From assembly GCA_039105265.1 (NCBI GenBank), contig JAPFFF010000033.1, positions 372,001-436,000 on the forward strand: a stretch of DNA of 64,000 nt. The letters run 5' to 3'. The stretch is from Tritrichomonas musculus (taxonomy: Eukaryota; Parabasalia; Tritrichomonadida; Tritrichomonadidae). Under the pieces are notes generated by a model. The model searched no databases and was not told the DNA's origin. It was given only the letters and a program-made list of their open reading frames with translations. A program made the translations under genes and the position numbers. Shown piece by piece: positions 53,472-64,000 of this stretch (position 1 is the first letter of the stretch; every line of letters begins with the position of its first letter).

Positions 53472-55502
53472 ATGGATGATATTCGAAACCCTTTGATTAA
53501 TAAGAATAAAAATACAAAAGTTCAAAAAGAAGATAAACTCGGGGAACCCTATCGTTACAATCCAGATTTTGATGGCATTGAAAAAGAACGTAGATGTACA
53601 GATTGTTTTTGTTTTTTAATATTTATTTTATTTTTATGCGGAATGATCGCTCTTTTTATTATTTCATTACCACGAAGCAATTATAAATATCTTTATATTC
53701 CAACTGATTCTCGGGGTCTTCTCTGCGGATATGATAATCGAGAATTAAAAGTTGAAAATTCAAGCGATCTTCCCGATCTTACTACCAAAAAATATTTATT
53801 TTGGATTCGGCCAGGCAAGCCAGGTTTTTCACGAAGCTTTTGTGTTGAAGAGTGTCCCAAAACTGGCTATTTTAGTGATGCTTATTTATCTCTCAAATTT
53901 GACCTTAACGGCTTTTCAAAAGACGATAATTCTGCATGTGGCGAATATGAAGGTGAAACAGTATATCCTATAATTGAAAATTATTCAGAGCCAAAAACGG
54001 TTAAAGGTCGATTTTTTTGTCCTTATTCAACCGACATCATTATTCAACGATGCTTTCCGACGACGAAAGCATTCCAGAACATTGCTGACTCTGTGAATAA
54101 GAGTGAAGCGGCTCGAACTTTTGGCATATCAACTCGAACCGCCAGTTTTTTGACAAAAGCCGTTTCAGACTTATATAAGAGTTACATTACGATAATAATT
54201 TGCGTTTTAGGTGCCTTGATACTTTCATTGCTTTGGATTGTTTCGTTGCAATGCTGTGCTGCCTTTTTTGTGTGGGTTGCTGTTCTTTTGTCTGCCGGTG
54301 GTTTGGGAGTTTTGACCTGGATGTGCTATGGACAATGGAAGAATGATTTCAAGAATCATCAACTTATTGAAAAGTACACTTTTGGATTCGTTTCTGAACA
54401 GCTGAATCGTAAAATATTTCACATCTTCTTCATCGTCATGTCTGTTGTTGATTGCATCTTTCTTTTACTGATCATTTTCTTGTTTGATAGAATAACTTTG
54501 AGTATCAACATCATTCAATACGTCTCGAAAATATTTGCACAAATTCCATCGCTTTTCTTCTTTCCAATTTTTCAATATTTGCTCTTGTTTGCATGGTGGA
54601 CTTACGTGATTGGCGCTGCCTTTGTTTTGTTTGGTTCTGGCGAGTTTTCTCGTGGAATTGTTCAGTATGGAAGTGATCCACCAATTGACAAAATTGAGAT
54701 GAAATACGACAAGATTATTCAAGGTTTTGCGATTTATCATTTCTTTGGTTTTCTTTGGATTTCATTCTTCATTATCGCACTTGGTGAAATGACGGTTGCT
54801 GGAACGATAGCAAAGTTTTATTTCACTCGTAATAAGCAAAGTTTAAGAGCTTGCAACGTCTTCAGTTCATTTGTTCGTTCTTTGAAATATCACACAGGAT
54901 CACTTGCTTTTGGATCGTTGATCATTACGATCTTTAAAGTGCTCAGAATGATAGTTGAATATGTAGACGAGAAAACTACAACGAGAGCGAGAAAAAGTAA
55001 CTTCGCAACATGTGTCGTTAGATGTTGTAAATGCTGTCTTTGGTGCCTTGAAAAATTCTTGAAATATTTGAATCGAAATGCTTACGTAATGATCGCAATT
55101 CACGGCTACAATTTTTGGGATGGTGCAAGAAATTCTTTCTTGTTGATCTTGAGGAATTTGGATAAGGTTGTTACTTTGAATTGGGTCGGCGATTTTACAA
55201 TGTTGTTGGGTAAGATTTTCGTGTCTTCTGGAATCACTGCCTTGTCTCTCTGGTTCTTCATGGAAAATGACCAGATTCAGCTATCTGCAATTCCAGCTGT
55301 TATTACATTCATTATGTGCTACTTCGCGATGGGAGCTTTCACTTCTATTTACGAACTGGCAATCGACTCAACTTTCATCTGCTACATGGAAGATTGCGAA
55401 AGAAATGACGGAGTGACTCATAAAAAGTTCGCAAGCGAGAAATTAATAAAGATGATTGATAATGGAAGTAACAAAGAAGAACCATTCCCACCGCTTCCAT
55501 AA
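53472..55502 (+). CDS. Choline transporter-like protein (SLC44/CTL family), 676 aa
   Basis: The order of segments fits CTL proteins: a cytosolic start with GEPYRYNPDFDGIEKERRCTDC, membrane span 1 (CFCFLIFILFLCGMIALFI), a large extracellular loop with cysteine pairs (CVEECP), then about eight or nine more spans from residue 235. The conserved late region includes SLAFGSLIITIFKVLRMI, and a C-terminal cytosolic tail with CYMEDCERNDG. The family moves choline and related amines across plasma and organelle membranes (established). Length is typical. It lies just after a tRNA gene. Base composition is less AT-rich than its flanks. Confidence 0.88.
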   Translation: MDDIRNPLINKNKNTKVQKEDKLGEPYRYNPDFDGIEKERRCTDCFCFLIFILFLCGMIALFIISLPRSNYKYLYIPTDSRGLLCGYDNRELKVENSSDLPDLTTKKYLFWIRPGKPGFSRSFCVEECPKTGYFSDAYLSLKFDLNGFSKDDNSACGEYEGETVYPIIENYSEPKTVKGRFFCPYSTDIIIQRCFPTTKAFQNIADSVNKSEAARTFGISTRTASFLTKAVSDLYKSYITIIICVLGALILSLLWIVSLQCCAAFFVWVAVLLSAGGLGVLTWMCYGQWKNDFKNHQLIEKYTFGFVSEQLNRKIFHIFFIVMSVVDCIFLLLIIFLFDRITLSINIIQYVSKIFAQIPSLFFFPIFQYLLLFAWWTYVIGAAFVLFGSGEFSRGIVQYGSDPPIDKIEMKYDKIIQGFAIYHFFGFLWISFFIIALGEMTVAGTIAKFYFTRNKQSLRACNVFSSFVRSLKYHTGSLAFGSLIITIFKVLRMIVEYVDEKTTTRARKSNFATCVVRCCKCCLWCLEKFLKYLNRNAYVMIAIHGYNFWDGARNSFLLILRNLDKVVTLNWVGDFTMLLGKIFVSSGITALSLWFFMENDQIQLSAIPAVITFIMCYFAMGAFTSIYELAIDSTFICYMEDCERNDGVTHKKFASEKLIKMIDNGSNKEEPFPPLP

Positions 55503-56592
55503 ATGAATAAAAATTACCAGCTATAAAAATATGAATTTTAACTTGAAAAATCTTTAATATTTCATAATTTTATGTCATTTTAAACAAGTATCTGCAATAC
55601 TATTAAATATATAAGGCAATTGACAGATGCTTAATAATTCATGATTAATGATGCTGTTTTTTGCTACTTTTAAATTTTTATATTTTTTTTTTATATATAA
55701 AAATCAACTAATGAATTAATTTATTTTGTGTAATACACATAGATTTGTAACAATTTCATAAATAATTACAAATATTGTAATCTAAGAAATATATTTTTAT
55801 ATATTGGAAATGAACAGCATGACAAGGTTATTTTTGCATTTTTGTTAAAAATAATAAATGTTCAAAATTACAAACGTCCAAAATAACCGAATTTTAGGAG
55901 GCTTTTAAAACAAATTTAGCGTTATATTGCAGATATAACATATGATATATTTTTGCTGTTTAATACATTTTAACTTGTTTAAATCATATATATGAATAAT
56001 GATAATAATAAATATTATCATCACTTATTTTAAAAAATTATTTTCTTACCATCCAATTGACATCTTTATATTAGAATTTGGAAATGAAATTAATAATGTT
56101 GTCATAATCTTTTTCAATAGAAAAAATACATCAAAATTCACTTCACTTCCGATCACAACACTTATCAATTTTCTACACTTTAATCAAAAACCATAATACA
56201 CCTTTGGTCAAAATTGGGTGTCTTATCGTTTTTGATATTATTTTAAAGTAAGATTCACAAAGCAAGGGACAAACTTTTTCAATACGTAAAGGTCAAAATT
56301 ACTCGGGTTAAAGGTCAATAAGTCCCAAGTAGAATTCAAGATTTTCAGAGAAACATTGAAAAAAATTGAATGTTGTCCCAAGCATTTTGAATCCAACTTT
56401 TTTATATTTAAAAGTTTTTTTTATTTTTACTTATTTATTTTTGTTTCAAATGCAATTTATAAGCATGCGATTATATTTAAATAATTACACTTCGTATGAA
56501 TGATATCCATTTTAATAAAAAATGATCGTAAAATACAGAATAATGATTTCACCTATATTTCACCTTATTAAAAAATATATTTTTTTACTTCA
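55503..56592. other. 1.1-kb AT-rich spacer, nothing recognised
   Basis: No gene, repeat array or RNA was recognised. The short frame at 55999-56196 has low complexity and no initiator. Confidence 0.6.
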
Positions 56593-57123
56593 ATGCAAAA
56601 CTCTGACAACCAAATATTATTCATTAATAGATTTCAAAATTACGCATGGGTGAGAACTGATAAAGGAACATTTGTTACTGCAGATGGAAATGTTTATGAG
56701 TTTGATTTAATTGGACAAGATTTTCGGTCTAGAAAGCAACTAAGCCAAGACGATGTTATGCAATCATTGACAGAAATTTCAAAAAATAGCCAACCTTCAA
56801 AAACATTAGATAAAGCGAAGATTTTGCAAGCATATAATTTGGTGGATAAGATAGACAAAAACAGCAAAATGCTTGTAGCCCAGTTTGCCAATGATGCAGG
56901 GCAGAGAACACTCTCATCAATTAGTAATGGCAAATTTATTACATTAGCAACCTCAGGAGATAGAAATGGATCAGTTGATTGCGAAGAAGTAAAGCAGATA
57001 CTTGAAACTCTTCATGAAACTGAATTTTATACATGGGAGTCATTTGGTGAACCGTGCTCCATTGAACAAATAAAGCAAAGAAATCCTATTGAAGTCAATA
57101 TTTTTGATGACATATTTTTCTAG
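56593..57123 (+). CDS. Hypothetical protein, 176 aa
   Basis: The N-terminal 45 residues are beta-rich (FINRFQNYAWVRTDKGTFVTADGNVYEFDL), suggesting a small barrel or hairpin domain. A helical middle follows, with a last part containing a short EVKQILETLHETEFYTW segment. There is no membrane span or signal peptide. TACTTCA directly before the ATG is a weak initiator match. No family was recognised. Confidence 0.6.
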   Translation: MQNSDNQILFINRFQNYAWVRTDKGTFVTADGNVYEFDLIGQDFRSRKQLSQDDVMQSLTEISKNSQPSKTLDKAKILQAYNLVDKIDKNSKMLVAQFANDAGQRTLSSISNGKFITLATSGDRNGSVDCEEVKQILETLHETEFYTWESFGEPCSIEQIKQRNPIEVNIFDDIFF

Positions 57124-57591
57124 AATTTTAAAAAAAAAAAAAAATTAAAGAAAACTTTTCTCTTTAATTACAAGATTTTTGTTTTCATTATTTAATTCAA
57201 GAAAGGTAAAAATTATTTGAATGACTGTGCACACTTTAGAAAATGAGATAACTCAGAAAGTGCTTAACTCGTTTCGAAGATTGTCTTCTTTGATCATCAA
57301 AGAAAATTTATAGAATGCTTTTTTCGAGCACTTTTTTTTTTACGTTTTCAATTGACTAAAGAAAAGATACATGAATTTTGGCCTTTATTTAGAAAAGATT
57401 GAGAAAGCAATGTAAAATGTAATGTTTCTAAATTTGATCAATAAGTTTTGCCAAATCAATAATGAATATAATCATAAATTTGATTTGCTATTTGTTGAAA
57501 TATAATAAAATCAAAAAGCACAAACAAAAAAAAAAAAATATAAAATAAAATAAAAAACTAATTTGAGTTTAATAAAAGATTAAGTTATTAA
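57124..57591. other. 468-base AT-rich spacer between convergent genes
   Basis: It contains homopolymer A and T runs but no recognisable gene or repeat. Confidence 0.6.
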
Positions 57592-60500
57592 TTAAATTAG
57601 TGATTCAATATTTTGGCTGATAATTTCGTTAACGTCAACCAAATCATTTTCATTATCAACCAATTTCCTAGATTTCCTAATAATGATTATAGCAACCAAA
57701 GCTGCTACGGCAAATAAACTCACAATTAATAAATTAAATGTGCTTAATTTCACATCATTAATTCTTTCTTCCTTTTTAGCAGTAATGTCTCGAATATTTG
57801 TATTGAAAGCAACTAGATTCGAATCATTAGAATTCAGGATTGATTTCTTCTCACTTGAAAATGTGCACAAATTGATGTGAAGCTTTGGTTTCTCTTGCTT
57901 CTTGAGCAGAGAAATTGCATCAATATGATGTGCTTCATTAGAAAGAAGTCCGGTGAACTGGCAATTATTTATATCAATTGAAACAGCCATATTGACTCCT
58001 CTAACATACGAGATAGAGCAAGAAGAAGAAGAATCGATTTCGAAATGACAATCAGAAATTGTAACAGGCGATTTCAATTCCAATTCTTCCAATTGAATCA
58101 ATTTAGATGATATTGAAGTAAAATCATCTATAATCTTAAGAGCACCGCCCTTTCCTTTGTTCTTAAGAAAGATGCATTGCAGAACCTTGCCTTGTTTTGC
58201 AGCCATGTAAATTGCACTTCCACCGAATTCTTTATCTTTTGATGTTTGAGGAATGACTTCATTTTCTTGGAACTTGTTGTTTGATATGATGATGTTGTTT
58301 TCTTCAACGTTTGAGAAAGCATAAATAGCGCCTCCAAAGTAAGAGCGGCATTTATAGAACTCACAAGAATCAACAAGAATTTGGTTCTCAACAACATTGC
58401 GGTAATAGATGTAAATTCCTCCACCGCCGCCTTTTGTTGATGAACAGTTGTAGAAGTAGGTCTCTTTACATGTTATTGCGCAGTTGATGAAGTGGATGGC
58501 TGCACCGTTGTCTGGATGTGTTAGATTGATGAAACTTGAAGATGTGACGTTGAACGAGGTGACTGTTTGGTTGTCCAAATCACATCTCTGGTTTTCTTCA
58601 CAATTTCCAGTAGGTGGCACTATTGGAAGTGACTCAGATTCAGACTCTATGACTTCTTCAGCTGATGATGATAATTCAACATTATCGCTTGAAACTGTTT
58701 CTTCTTTTCCATCAGAACTTGGCTCCTCGTTTCCGCCAGCATTGTCAGATGATGTTTGAATGATTTCTTCTTCAGATGATGACGGTAGCTCTATGATTGG
58801 ATTTCCACTGTGATCGACGTATTGTAACTCTTTAACGGTGGATCCATCTGTGTTAGAAAAGCTGTTTTCTGAAACATCTTGTAGGTTGGACACTTCAGAT
58901 GTAATCACAGCTCTATAAACTCCATAAGAATCATCTTCGCTTTTTCCGTTCTTGTGATTATCTTTGAATTCATTTGATTGGAATGAAAATTGGACATCAG
59001 GACCATCACCTTCGATATAAATCGCAAATCCATCAAATGCTGAATTAGAAATGAATTTACAATTGTTTATATCAACCTTTGCCATTTTGTCTTCTTTTTG
59101 TTGGTCATTCTGGGAATTGCTAGTGAATGTTGGATTGATGTAGATAGCACCACCTCTTCCTTCCTTCTTCAAGTGGTAATAAGTATCAAAGAGCAATTTT
59201 GAAGAAGATTCTTGATCGTTGGCAACATTTTCTTCAAATGTACAATATTTAATTGTAACGGTTTTTGCGGTTTGTAGGGCTAAACCGCCACCATGCCTAA
59301 ATGCTTTGTTTCCTTTAAATGTGCAAGTGTCAAATATAAGGTCAACATTGTAATACAATGGTGAATAGCCAATTTGGAATCCACCACCATCGCCATTGTA
59401 ATATTTCTCTCCACTTGATGGCGTTGGACGTTCTCCATCCAATGTTTGTTTGGCAGTGTTGCTAATGAAATTGCATTCAGTGAATGTTATTTCATTGATT
59501 CCACTGAATAATAAACCTGAACCGCCGCCATACAAACTATTGCATTGATTCTCAGTAAGTGTCAAATTTTTAATTTCAAGCTTGTCCTTGTTATCAAATG
59601 AAAGTAAACCAAAATAGCCATTTGGTCCTGATTCTTTCATTTTTTGAATAACAACATCTTCGAATGTCAGAGAAGAGTCGCTTTTTAGAGTGAGTGAAAA
59701 ACATCTTGTGTTGTCTCCAGTGCATTCTTCAAACGTGCAATTATTTATCTTTATTGTTGATGCAGTTGTCGATGTTGCTGATTGTGCAAATAATATTGAA
59801 CCACTAGAGTGCGTTCGAACAAATTTGCAGTTTAGAAGATTAAAGCTTTGGTCACCAAAATCAATTCCTCCGCAGGCTTTCGCGTTACCATCAAAAGAGA
59901 TGACACAAGTGTCAAAGTCAACAGGACCGGACTTGATTTGAATTGAATATGGTGAATCGGCGGCATTTGGCAGACAATTGGTGAAGTCGCAGTTAGTAAT
60001 GGCGGTTTTTTGTGAGGATTCAACATAAACGGCTCCCCCGTTTTGTGCTGCTGAGTTTGATATAAACTGACTTCCTTCTATGATGGTTTCGTAATTATTG
60101 TTGATATAAAGACTACCGCCATTATCTTTGCATTGATTGCCTTCAAATGTGCATCCATTGTATGTGATTTTAATGTTTTCAATTTTATTAGTAGTTCGCG
60201 ATTCTTGATGATTATTTGTGAATTTGCATTCGGTATATTTAATGTGAAGTGCTGTTCCTGATGTTCTTCCTTCTTCTTCATAGATATCAAAACCAAAGTT
60301 AGTGAGATGTGTATGAAGATTGTTAAATGTGTTGTTATAAAATTCAATTTCATCAATCGCTTTACTAATACCAATAACAAATGCTTGCTCATTACCTTGG
60401 AGAACTTCAATGTCATCGAATGTATTGTCTTTGATGGCCGGTTGTTGTGTCAAATATGTATTACCGCCGTTTCCATCTTTGAAGAAAAGAATTGGACCTT

Positions 60501-63500
60501 CTCGACTTCCTGAGAAATGATTGTTGATTAATTCAAATTGATTAGAACCTTCTTTTCTACATTGAATACGAATAGTATTTTCATAACATTTGATGAATGA
60601 ATTGTTTTCAATGAGAATGTTATCCATGAATGATGATATTCCTGAGCCTCCTATGTCGGATGAACTGAATTCAATTAGACATCCTCGAATAATACAATGG
60701 CTTACTTCAGATTCAATACCAATGACATTGCCACCACCACTGCCGGTCGAGACTGCACCACAATCAAAAAATTGGCATCCATCGATTTCTGCTTCTTTGA
60801 AACGATTTAATGAAAGACTATTCTCCCATGGAGTTTCTTTTGTAGTTTTGTAACATCGTGTGAATGAACAATTTCGAATAGTTATAGCACGGTTCGCTTG
60901 ACTGATTTTGATTCCATTGCATGCTGTGCCAATATCATCAAATGTAATTACATTGTTTTCAATGAGGATAGCATCAAGACCGTCTGGTGCTTCGTCTAAA
61001 CTAACTTTAAGAACAAAATTATTATCTTGAGGTTTACCACAATTGTTGAATGTGTTGTCTTCAATAATTAATGTTATAGATTTACAATCCTTAGAGATTT
61101 CAATGGTGGTGGATTCTTTGGAATCTCTGTTAGTACATTTATTGAAGATACAACTCGTCATACGGATTGTTTCAAGTGATTCAGTTGGTGTAACAATGTT
61201 GATAACATTCGTCAAACATTCATCAAATTTGCATCCTTCAATTCGAAATGAATTATCTTTGCTCGGTGATGTCTCTGTCATGTCATAGAATATGCTAGAG
61301 CGGAAATGTGAATTACTGAAATTGCTGTCTTTGATCATTATATTGCCAAAATTCAAAAGATGAATGAATCCACATTGGTATTCATATGTTTCTTGGGTTT
61401 GTGAATCAAACTTGATTATGAATTCAGTATCTGATATATCAATGTTTTGACTACGTGATTCAATAGCATATTGTTTGTCTTTGATTTGTTTGAAATTAAG
61501 ATTGTTGATGAATTTGCTGTTATCATTAATAGTAAGACGTCCTTCATTATTCTTAATATAAATGGCCATACCTTCACTACAATAGTTTTCTGAAAATGTG
61601 CTTCCTGAAATTGTAACTTTGCCTCGTTCAATAAATATGCTTCCTCCTTGACCTGGATTAATTCCTGATGTTCCCGATGATTTATCAATAGCTGAATTAG
61701 TTTTGAATTCACTATTCTCAATTTTGATATTTTGATGCGTGTTGATATAAAGTGAACCAAATGTTTCTGATGCTTCGTTGTTTTCAAACGTGCATCCATT
61801 GTATGTGATTTTAATGTTTTCAATTTTATTAGTAGTTCGCGATTCTTGATGATTATTTGTGAATTTGCATTCGGTATATTTAATGTGAAGTGCTGTTCCT
61901 GATGTTCTTCCTTCTTCTTCATAGATATCAAAACCAAAGTTAGTGAGATGTGTATGAAGATTGTTAAATGTGTTGTTATAAAATTCAATTTCATTAATCG
62001 TTTTACTAATACCAATAACAAATGCTTGCTCATCACCTTGGAGAACTTCAATGTCATCGAATGTATTGTCTTTGATGGCCGGTTGTTGTGTCAAATATGT
62101 ATTACCGCCGTTTCCATCTTTGAAGAAAAGAATTGGACCTTCTCGACTTCCTGAGAAATGATTGTTGATTAATTCAAATTTATTAGAACCTTCTTTTCTA
62201 CATTGAATACGAATAGTATTTTCATAACATTTGATGAATGAATTGTTTTCAATGAGAATGTTATCCATGAATGATGATATTCCTGAGCCTCCTTTGTCAG
62301 ATGAACTGAATTCAATTAGACATCCTCGAATAATACAATGGCTTACTTCAGATTCAATACCAATGACATTGCCACCACCACTGCCGGTCGAGACTGCACC
62401 ACAATCAAAAAATTGGCATCCATCGATTTCTGCTTCTTTGAAACGATTTAATGAAAGACTATTCTCCCATGGAGTTTCTTTTGTAGTTTTGTAACATCGT
62501 GTGAATGAACAATTTCGAATAGTTATAGCACGGTTCGCTTGACTGATTTTGATTCCATTGCATGCTGTGTCAATATCATCAAATGTAATTACATTGTTTT
62601 CAATGAGGATAGCATCAAGACCGTCTGGTGCTTCGTCTAAACTAACTTTAAGAACAAAATTATTATCTTGAGGTTTACCACAATTGTTGAATGTGTTGTC
62701 TTCAATAATTAATGTTATAGATTTACAATCCTTAGAGATTTCAATGGTGGTGGATTCTTTGGAATCTCTGTTAGTACATTTATTGAAGATACAACTCGTC
62801 ATACGGATTGTTTCAAGTGATACAGTTGGTGTAACAATGTTGATAACATTCGTCAAACATTCATCAAATTTGCATCCTTCAATTCGAAATGAATTATCTT
62901 TGCTCGGTGATGTCTCTGCCATGTCATAGAATATGCTAGAGCGGAAATGTGAATTACTGAAATTGCTGTCTTTGATCATTATATTGCCAAAATTCAAAAG
63001 ATGAATGAATCCACATTGGTATTCATATGTTTCTTGGGTTTGTGAATCAAACTTAATTATGAATTCAGTGTCTGATATATCAATGTTTTGACTACGTGAT
63101 TTAATAGCATATTGTTTGTCTTTGATTTGTTTGAAATTAAGATTGTTGATGAATTTGCTGTTACCATTAATAGTAAGACGTCCTTCATTATTCTTAATAT
63201 AAATGGCCATACCTTCACTACAATAGTTTTCTGAAAATGTGCTTCCTGAAATTGTAACTTCACCTCGTTCAATAAATATGCTTCCTCCTTGACCTGGATT
63301 AATTCCTGATGTTCCCGATGATTTATCAATAGCTGAATTAGTTTTGAATTCACTATTCTCAATTTTGATATTTTGATGCGTGTTGATATAAAGTGAACCA
63401 AATGTTTCTGATGCTTCGTTGTTTTCAAATGTGCATCCATTGTATGTGATTTTAATGTTTTCAATTTTATTAGTAGTTCGCGATTCTTGATGATTATTTG

Positions 63501-64000
63501 TGAATTTGCATTCGGTATATTTAATGTGAAGTGCTGTTCCTGATGTTCTTCCTTCTTCTTCATAGATATCAAAACCAAAGTTAGTGAGATGTGTATGAAG
63601 ATTGTTAAATGTGTTGTTATAAAATTCAATTTCATTAATCGTTTTACTAATACCAATAACAAATGCTTGCTCATCACCTTGGAGAACTTCAATGTCATCG
63701 AATGTATTGTCTTTGATGGTCGGTGATTGTGTCAAATATGTATTACCGCCGTTTCCATCTTTGAAGAAAAGAATTGGACCTTCTCGACTTCCTGAGAAAT
63801 GATTGTTGATTAATTCAAATTGATTAGAACCTTCTTTTCTACATTGAATACGAATAGTATTTTCATAACATTTGATGAATGAATTGTTTTCAATGAGAAT
63901 GTTATCCATGAATGATGATATTCCTGAGCCTCCTTTGTCGGATGAACTGAATTCAATTAGACATCCTCGAATAATGCAGTGGCTTACTTCGGATTCAATA
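57592..64000 (-). CDS. Giant beta-helix surface protein (polymorphic-membrane-protein-like), 5' end outside window
   Basis: More than 2130 residues are visible and the frame is open to the window edge, so the internal ATG at 63909 is not the start. The protein is built of right-handed beta-helix coils with NCxF..C and GG(A/S)(I/L)(Y/F) motifs (GGGGIYIYYR, NGGSLYINN, GGAIYAFS). It includes a serine/glutamate-rich linker around 58.6-58.8 kb and, near the C-terminus, one membrane span (FNLLIVSLFAVAALVAIIII) with an RKSRK stop-transfer and a 25-residue acidic tail. Such proteins are exposed on trichomonad surfaces and suspected in adhesion. The upstream part consists of a 547-residue unit repeated almost exactly. 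Confidence 0.82.
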   Translation of the reverse strand, partial: IESEVSHCIIRGCLIEFSSSDKGGSGISSFMDNILIENNSFIKCYENTIRIQCRKEGSNQFELINNHFSGSREGPILFFKDGNGGNTYLTQSPTIKDNTFDDIEVLQGDEQAFVIGISKTINEIEFYNNTFNNLHTHLTNFGFDIYEEEGRTSGTALHIKYTECKFTNNHQESRTTNKIENIKITYNGCTFENNEASETFGSLYINTHQNIKIENSEFKTNSAIDKSSGTSGINPGQGGSIFIERGEVTISGSTFSENYCSEGMAIYIKNNEGRLTINGNSKFINNLNFKQIKDKQYAIKSRSQNIDISDTEFIIKFDSQTQETYEYQCGFIHLLNFGNIMIKDSNFSNSHFRSSIFYDMAETSPSKDNSFRIEGCKFDECLTNVINIVTPTVSLETIRMTSCIFNKCTNRDSKESTTIEISKDCKSITLIIEDNTFNNCGKPQDNNFVLKVSLDEAPDGLDAILIENNVITFDDIDTACNGIKISQANRAITIRNCSFTRCYKTTKETPWENSLSLNRFKEAEIDGCQFFDCGAVSTGSGGGNVIGIESEVSHCIIRGCLIEFSSSDKGGSGISSFMDNILIENNSFIKCYENTIRIQCRKEGSNKFELINNHFSGSREGPILFFKDGNGGNTYLTQQPAIKDNTFDDIEVLQGDEQAFVIGISKTINEIEFYNNTFNNLHTHLTNFGFDIYEEEGRTSGTALHIKYTECKFTNNHQESRTTNKIENIKITYNGCTFENNEASETFGSLYINTHQNIKIENSEFKTNSAIDKSSGTSGINPGQGGSIFIERGKVTISGSTFSENYCSEGMAIYIKNNEGRLTINDNSKFINNLNFKQIKDKQYAIESRSQNIDISDTEFIIKFDSQTQETYEYQCGFIHLLNFGNIMIKDSNFSNSHFRSSIFYDMTETSPSKDNSFRIEGCKFDECLTNVINIVTPTESLETIRMTSCIFNKCTNRDSKESTTIEISKDCKSITLIIEDNTFNNCGKPQDNNFVLKVSLDEAPDGLDAILIENNVITFDDIGTACNGIKISQANRAITIRNCSFTRCYKTTKETPWENSLSLNRFKEAEIDGCQFFDCGAVSTGSGGGNVIGIESEVSHCIIRGCLIEFSSSDIGGSGISSFMDNILIENNSFIKCYENTIRIQCRKEGSNQFELINNHFSGSREGPILFFKDGNGGNTYLTQQPAIKDNTFDDIEVLQGNEQAFVIGISKAIDEIEFYNNTFNNLHTHLTNFGFDIYEEEGRTSGTALHIKYTECKFTNNHQESRTTNKIENIKITYNGCTFEGNQCKDNGGSLYINNNYETIIEGSQFISNSAAQNGGAVYVESSQKTAITNCDFTNCLPNAADSPYSIQIKSGPVDFDTCVISFDGNAKACGGIDFGDQSFNLLNCKFVRTHSSGSILFAQSATSTTASTIKINNCTFEECTGDNTRCFSLTLKSDSSLTFEDVVIQKMKESGPNGYFGLLSFDNKDKLEIKNLTLTENQCNSLYGGGSGLLFSGINEITFTECNFISNTAKQTLDGERPTPSSGEKYYNGDGGGFQIGYSPLYYNVDLIFDTCTFKGNKAFRHGGGLALQTAKTVTIKYCTFEENVANDQESSSKLLFDTYYHLKKEGRGGAIYINPTFTSNSQNDQQKEDKMAKVDINNCKFISNSAFDGFAIYIEGDGPDVQFSFQSNEFKDNHKNGKSEDDSYGVYRAVITSEVSNLQDVSENSFSNTDGSTVKELQYVDHSGNPIIELPSSSEEEIIQTSSDNAGGNEEPSSDGKEETVSSDNVELSSSAEEVIESESESLPIVPPTGNCEENQRCDLDNQTVTSFNVTSSSFINLTHPDNGAAIHFINCAITCKETYFYNCSSTKGGGGGIYIYYRNVVENQILVDSCEFYKCRSYFGGAIYAFSNVEENNIIISNNKFQENEVIPQTSKDKEFGGSAIYMAAKQGKVLQCIFLKNKGKGGALKIIDDFTSISSKLIQLEELELKSPVTISDCHFEIDSSSSCSISYVRGVNMAVSIDINNCQFTGLLSNEAHHIDAISLLKKQEKPKLHINLCTFSSEKKSILNSNDSNLVAFNTNIRDITAKKEERINDVKLSTFNLLIVSLFAVAALVAIIIIRKSRKLVDNENDLVDVNEIISQNIESLI
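60140..64000 (-). repeat. 1641-bp in-frame tandem repeat inside the beta-helix gene
   Basis: The anchor FMDNILIENNSF falls at 63909, 62268 and 60627, exactly 1641 bases (547 codons) apart. Copies differ by few substitutions. Similarity ends near 60140, inside the third copy, and continues past the right edge of the window, so at least 2.3 copies are present. Confidence 0.9.

Noticed and set aside
61416-63698. Repeated 213-codon frames in the beta-helix gene
   Set aside because: They are shifted-frame shadows repeated because the underlying 1641-bp unit is repeated.

Overview
The window looks like a contig from a parabasalid protist, most likely a trichomonad (Trichomonas/Tritrichomonas type). 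It is strongly AT-rich, the genes have no visible introns, and ATGs are often preceded within about 20 bases by a TCA(C/T)TTT-like initiator. Stop codons often run into TAAA. The cellular genes are typical trichomonad ones: BspA-like leucine-rich repeats, a BTB plus F5/8C protein, beta-helix surface proteins with one C-terminal membrane segment, and Maverick debris. TAA, TAG and TGA all act as stops. The species call is inference.

Positions 1 to about 32.8 kb are a compact, virus-like block that runs off the left edge. I read it as an integrated large Polinton/Maverick-like or adenovirus-like DNA virus. It carries two paralogous large capsid-like proteins, a possible small capsid protein, a 133-residue amphipathic protein like a membrane-active minor capsid protein, and two fibre-like proteins (544 and 1469 aa). 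It also has an A32/FtsK-type packaging ATPase, a 21-residue arginine-rich peptide like a core peptide, a 778-aa charged protein and a 3027-aa helical protein. Most structural genes lie on the minus strand, separated by gaps of about 40 bases, several of which hold an AATATTTTTTT-type motif. Small, probably early or accessory genes sit at 0-2.8 kb and 18-21 kb behind host-like TCAYTTT initiators. They include two proteins sharing a C-terminal DNA-binding-like domain (one also with an AT-hook) and three copies of a small paralogous family with a shared CCAAT-containing upstream box. No polymerase, integrase or protease gene is visible; these could lie left of the window.

Non-coding DNA in this block is structured. 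At 2.87-3.28 kb there are three tandem arrays, one an exact 21-bp repeat of eight units. Two inverted copies of a 350-bp module rich in GGGATC boxes lie at 3.33-3.68 kb and 21.02-21.37 kb, both between convergent genes. They bracket the 17-kb capsid/fibre segment and could be replication or recombination elements.

From 33 to 37 kb lies a graveyard: a frameshifted BspA-like gene joined to a truncated classical Maverick (dead packaging ATPase, a pVI-like gene with two TGA codons, two or three hypotheticals). From 37.5 kb on is cellular DNA: a UBX protein, a tail-anchored coiled-coil protein, an FSETQK-repeat surface protein, a BTB-F5/8C pseudogene, a ubiquitin-like protein, inverted-repeat (mariner-like) MITEs, a tRNA with anticodon GAC, a choline-transporter-like protein, a small unknown protein, and a giant beta-helix surface protein with a 1641-bp in-frame tandem duplication that leaves the window on the right.
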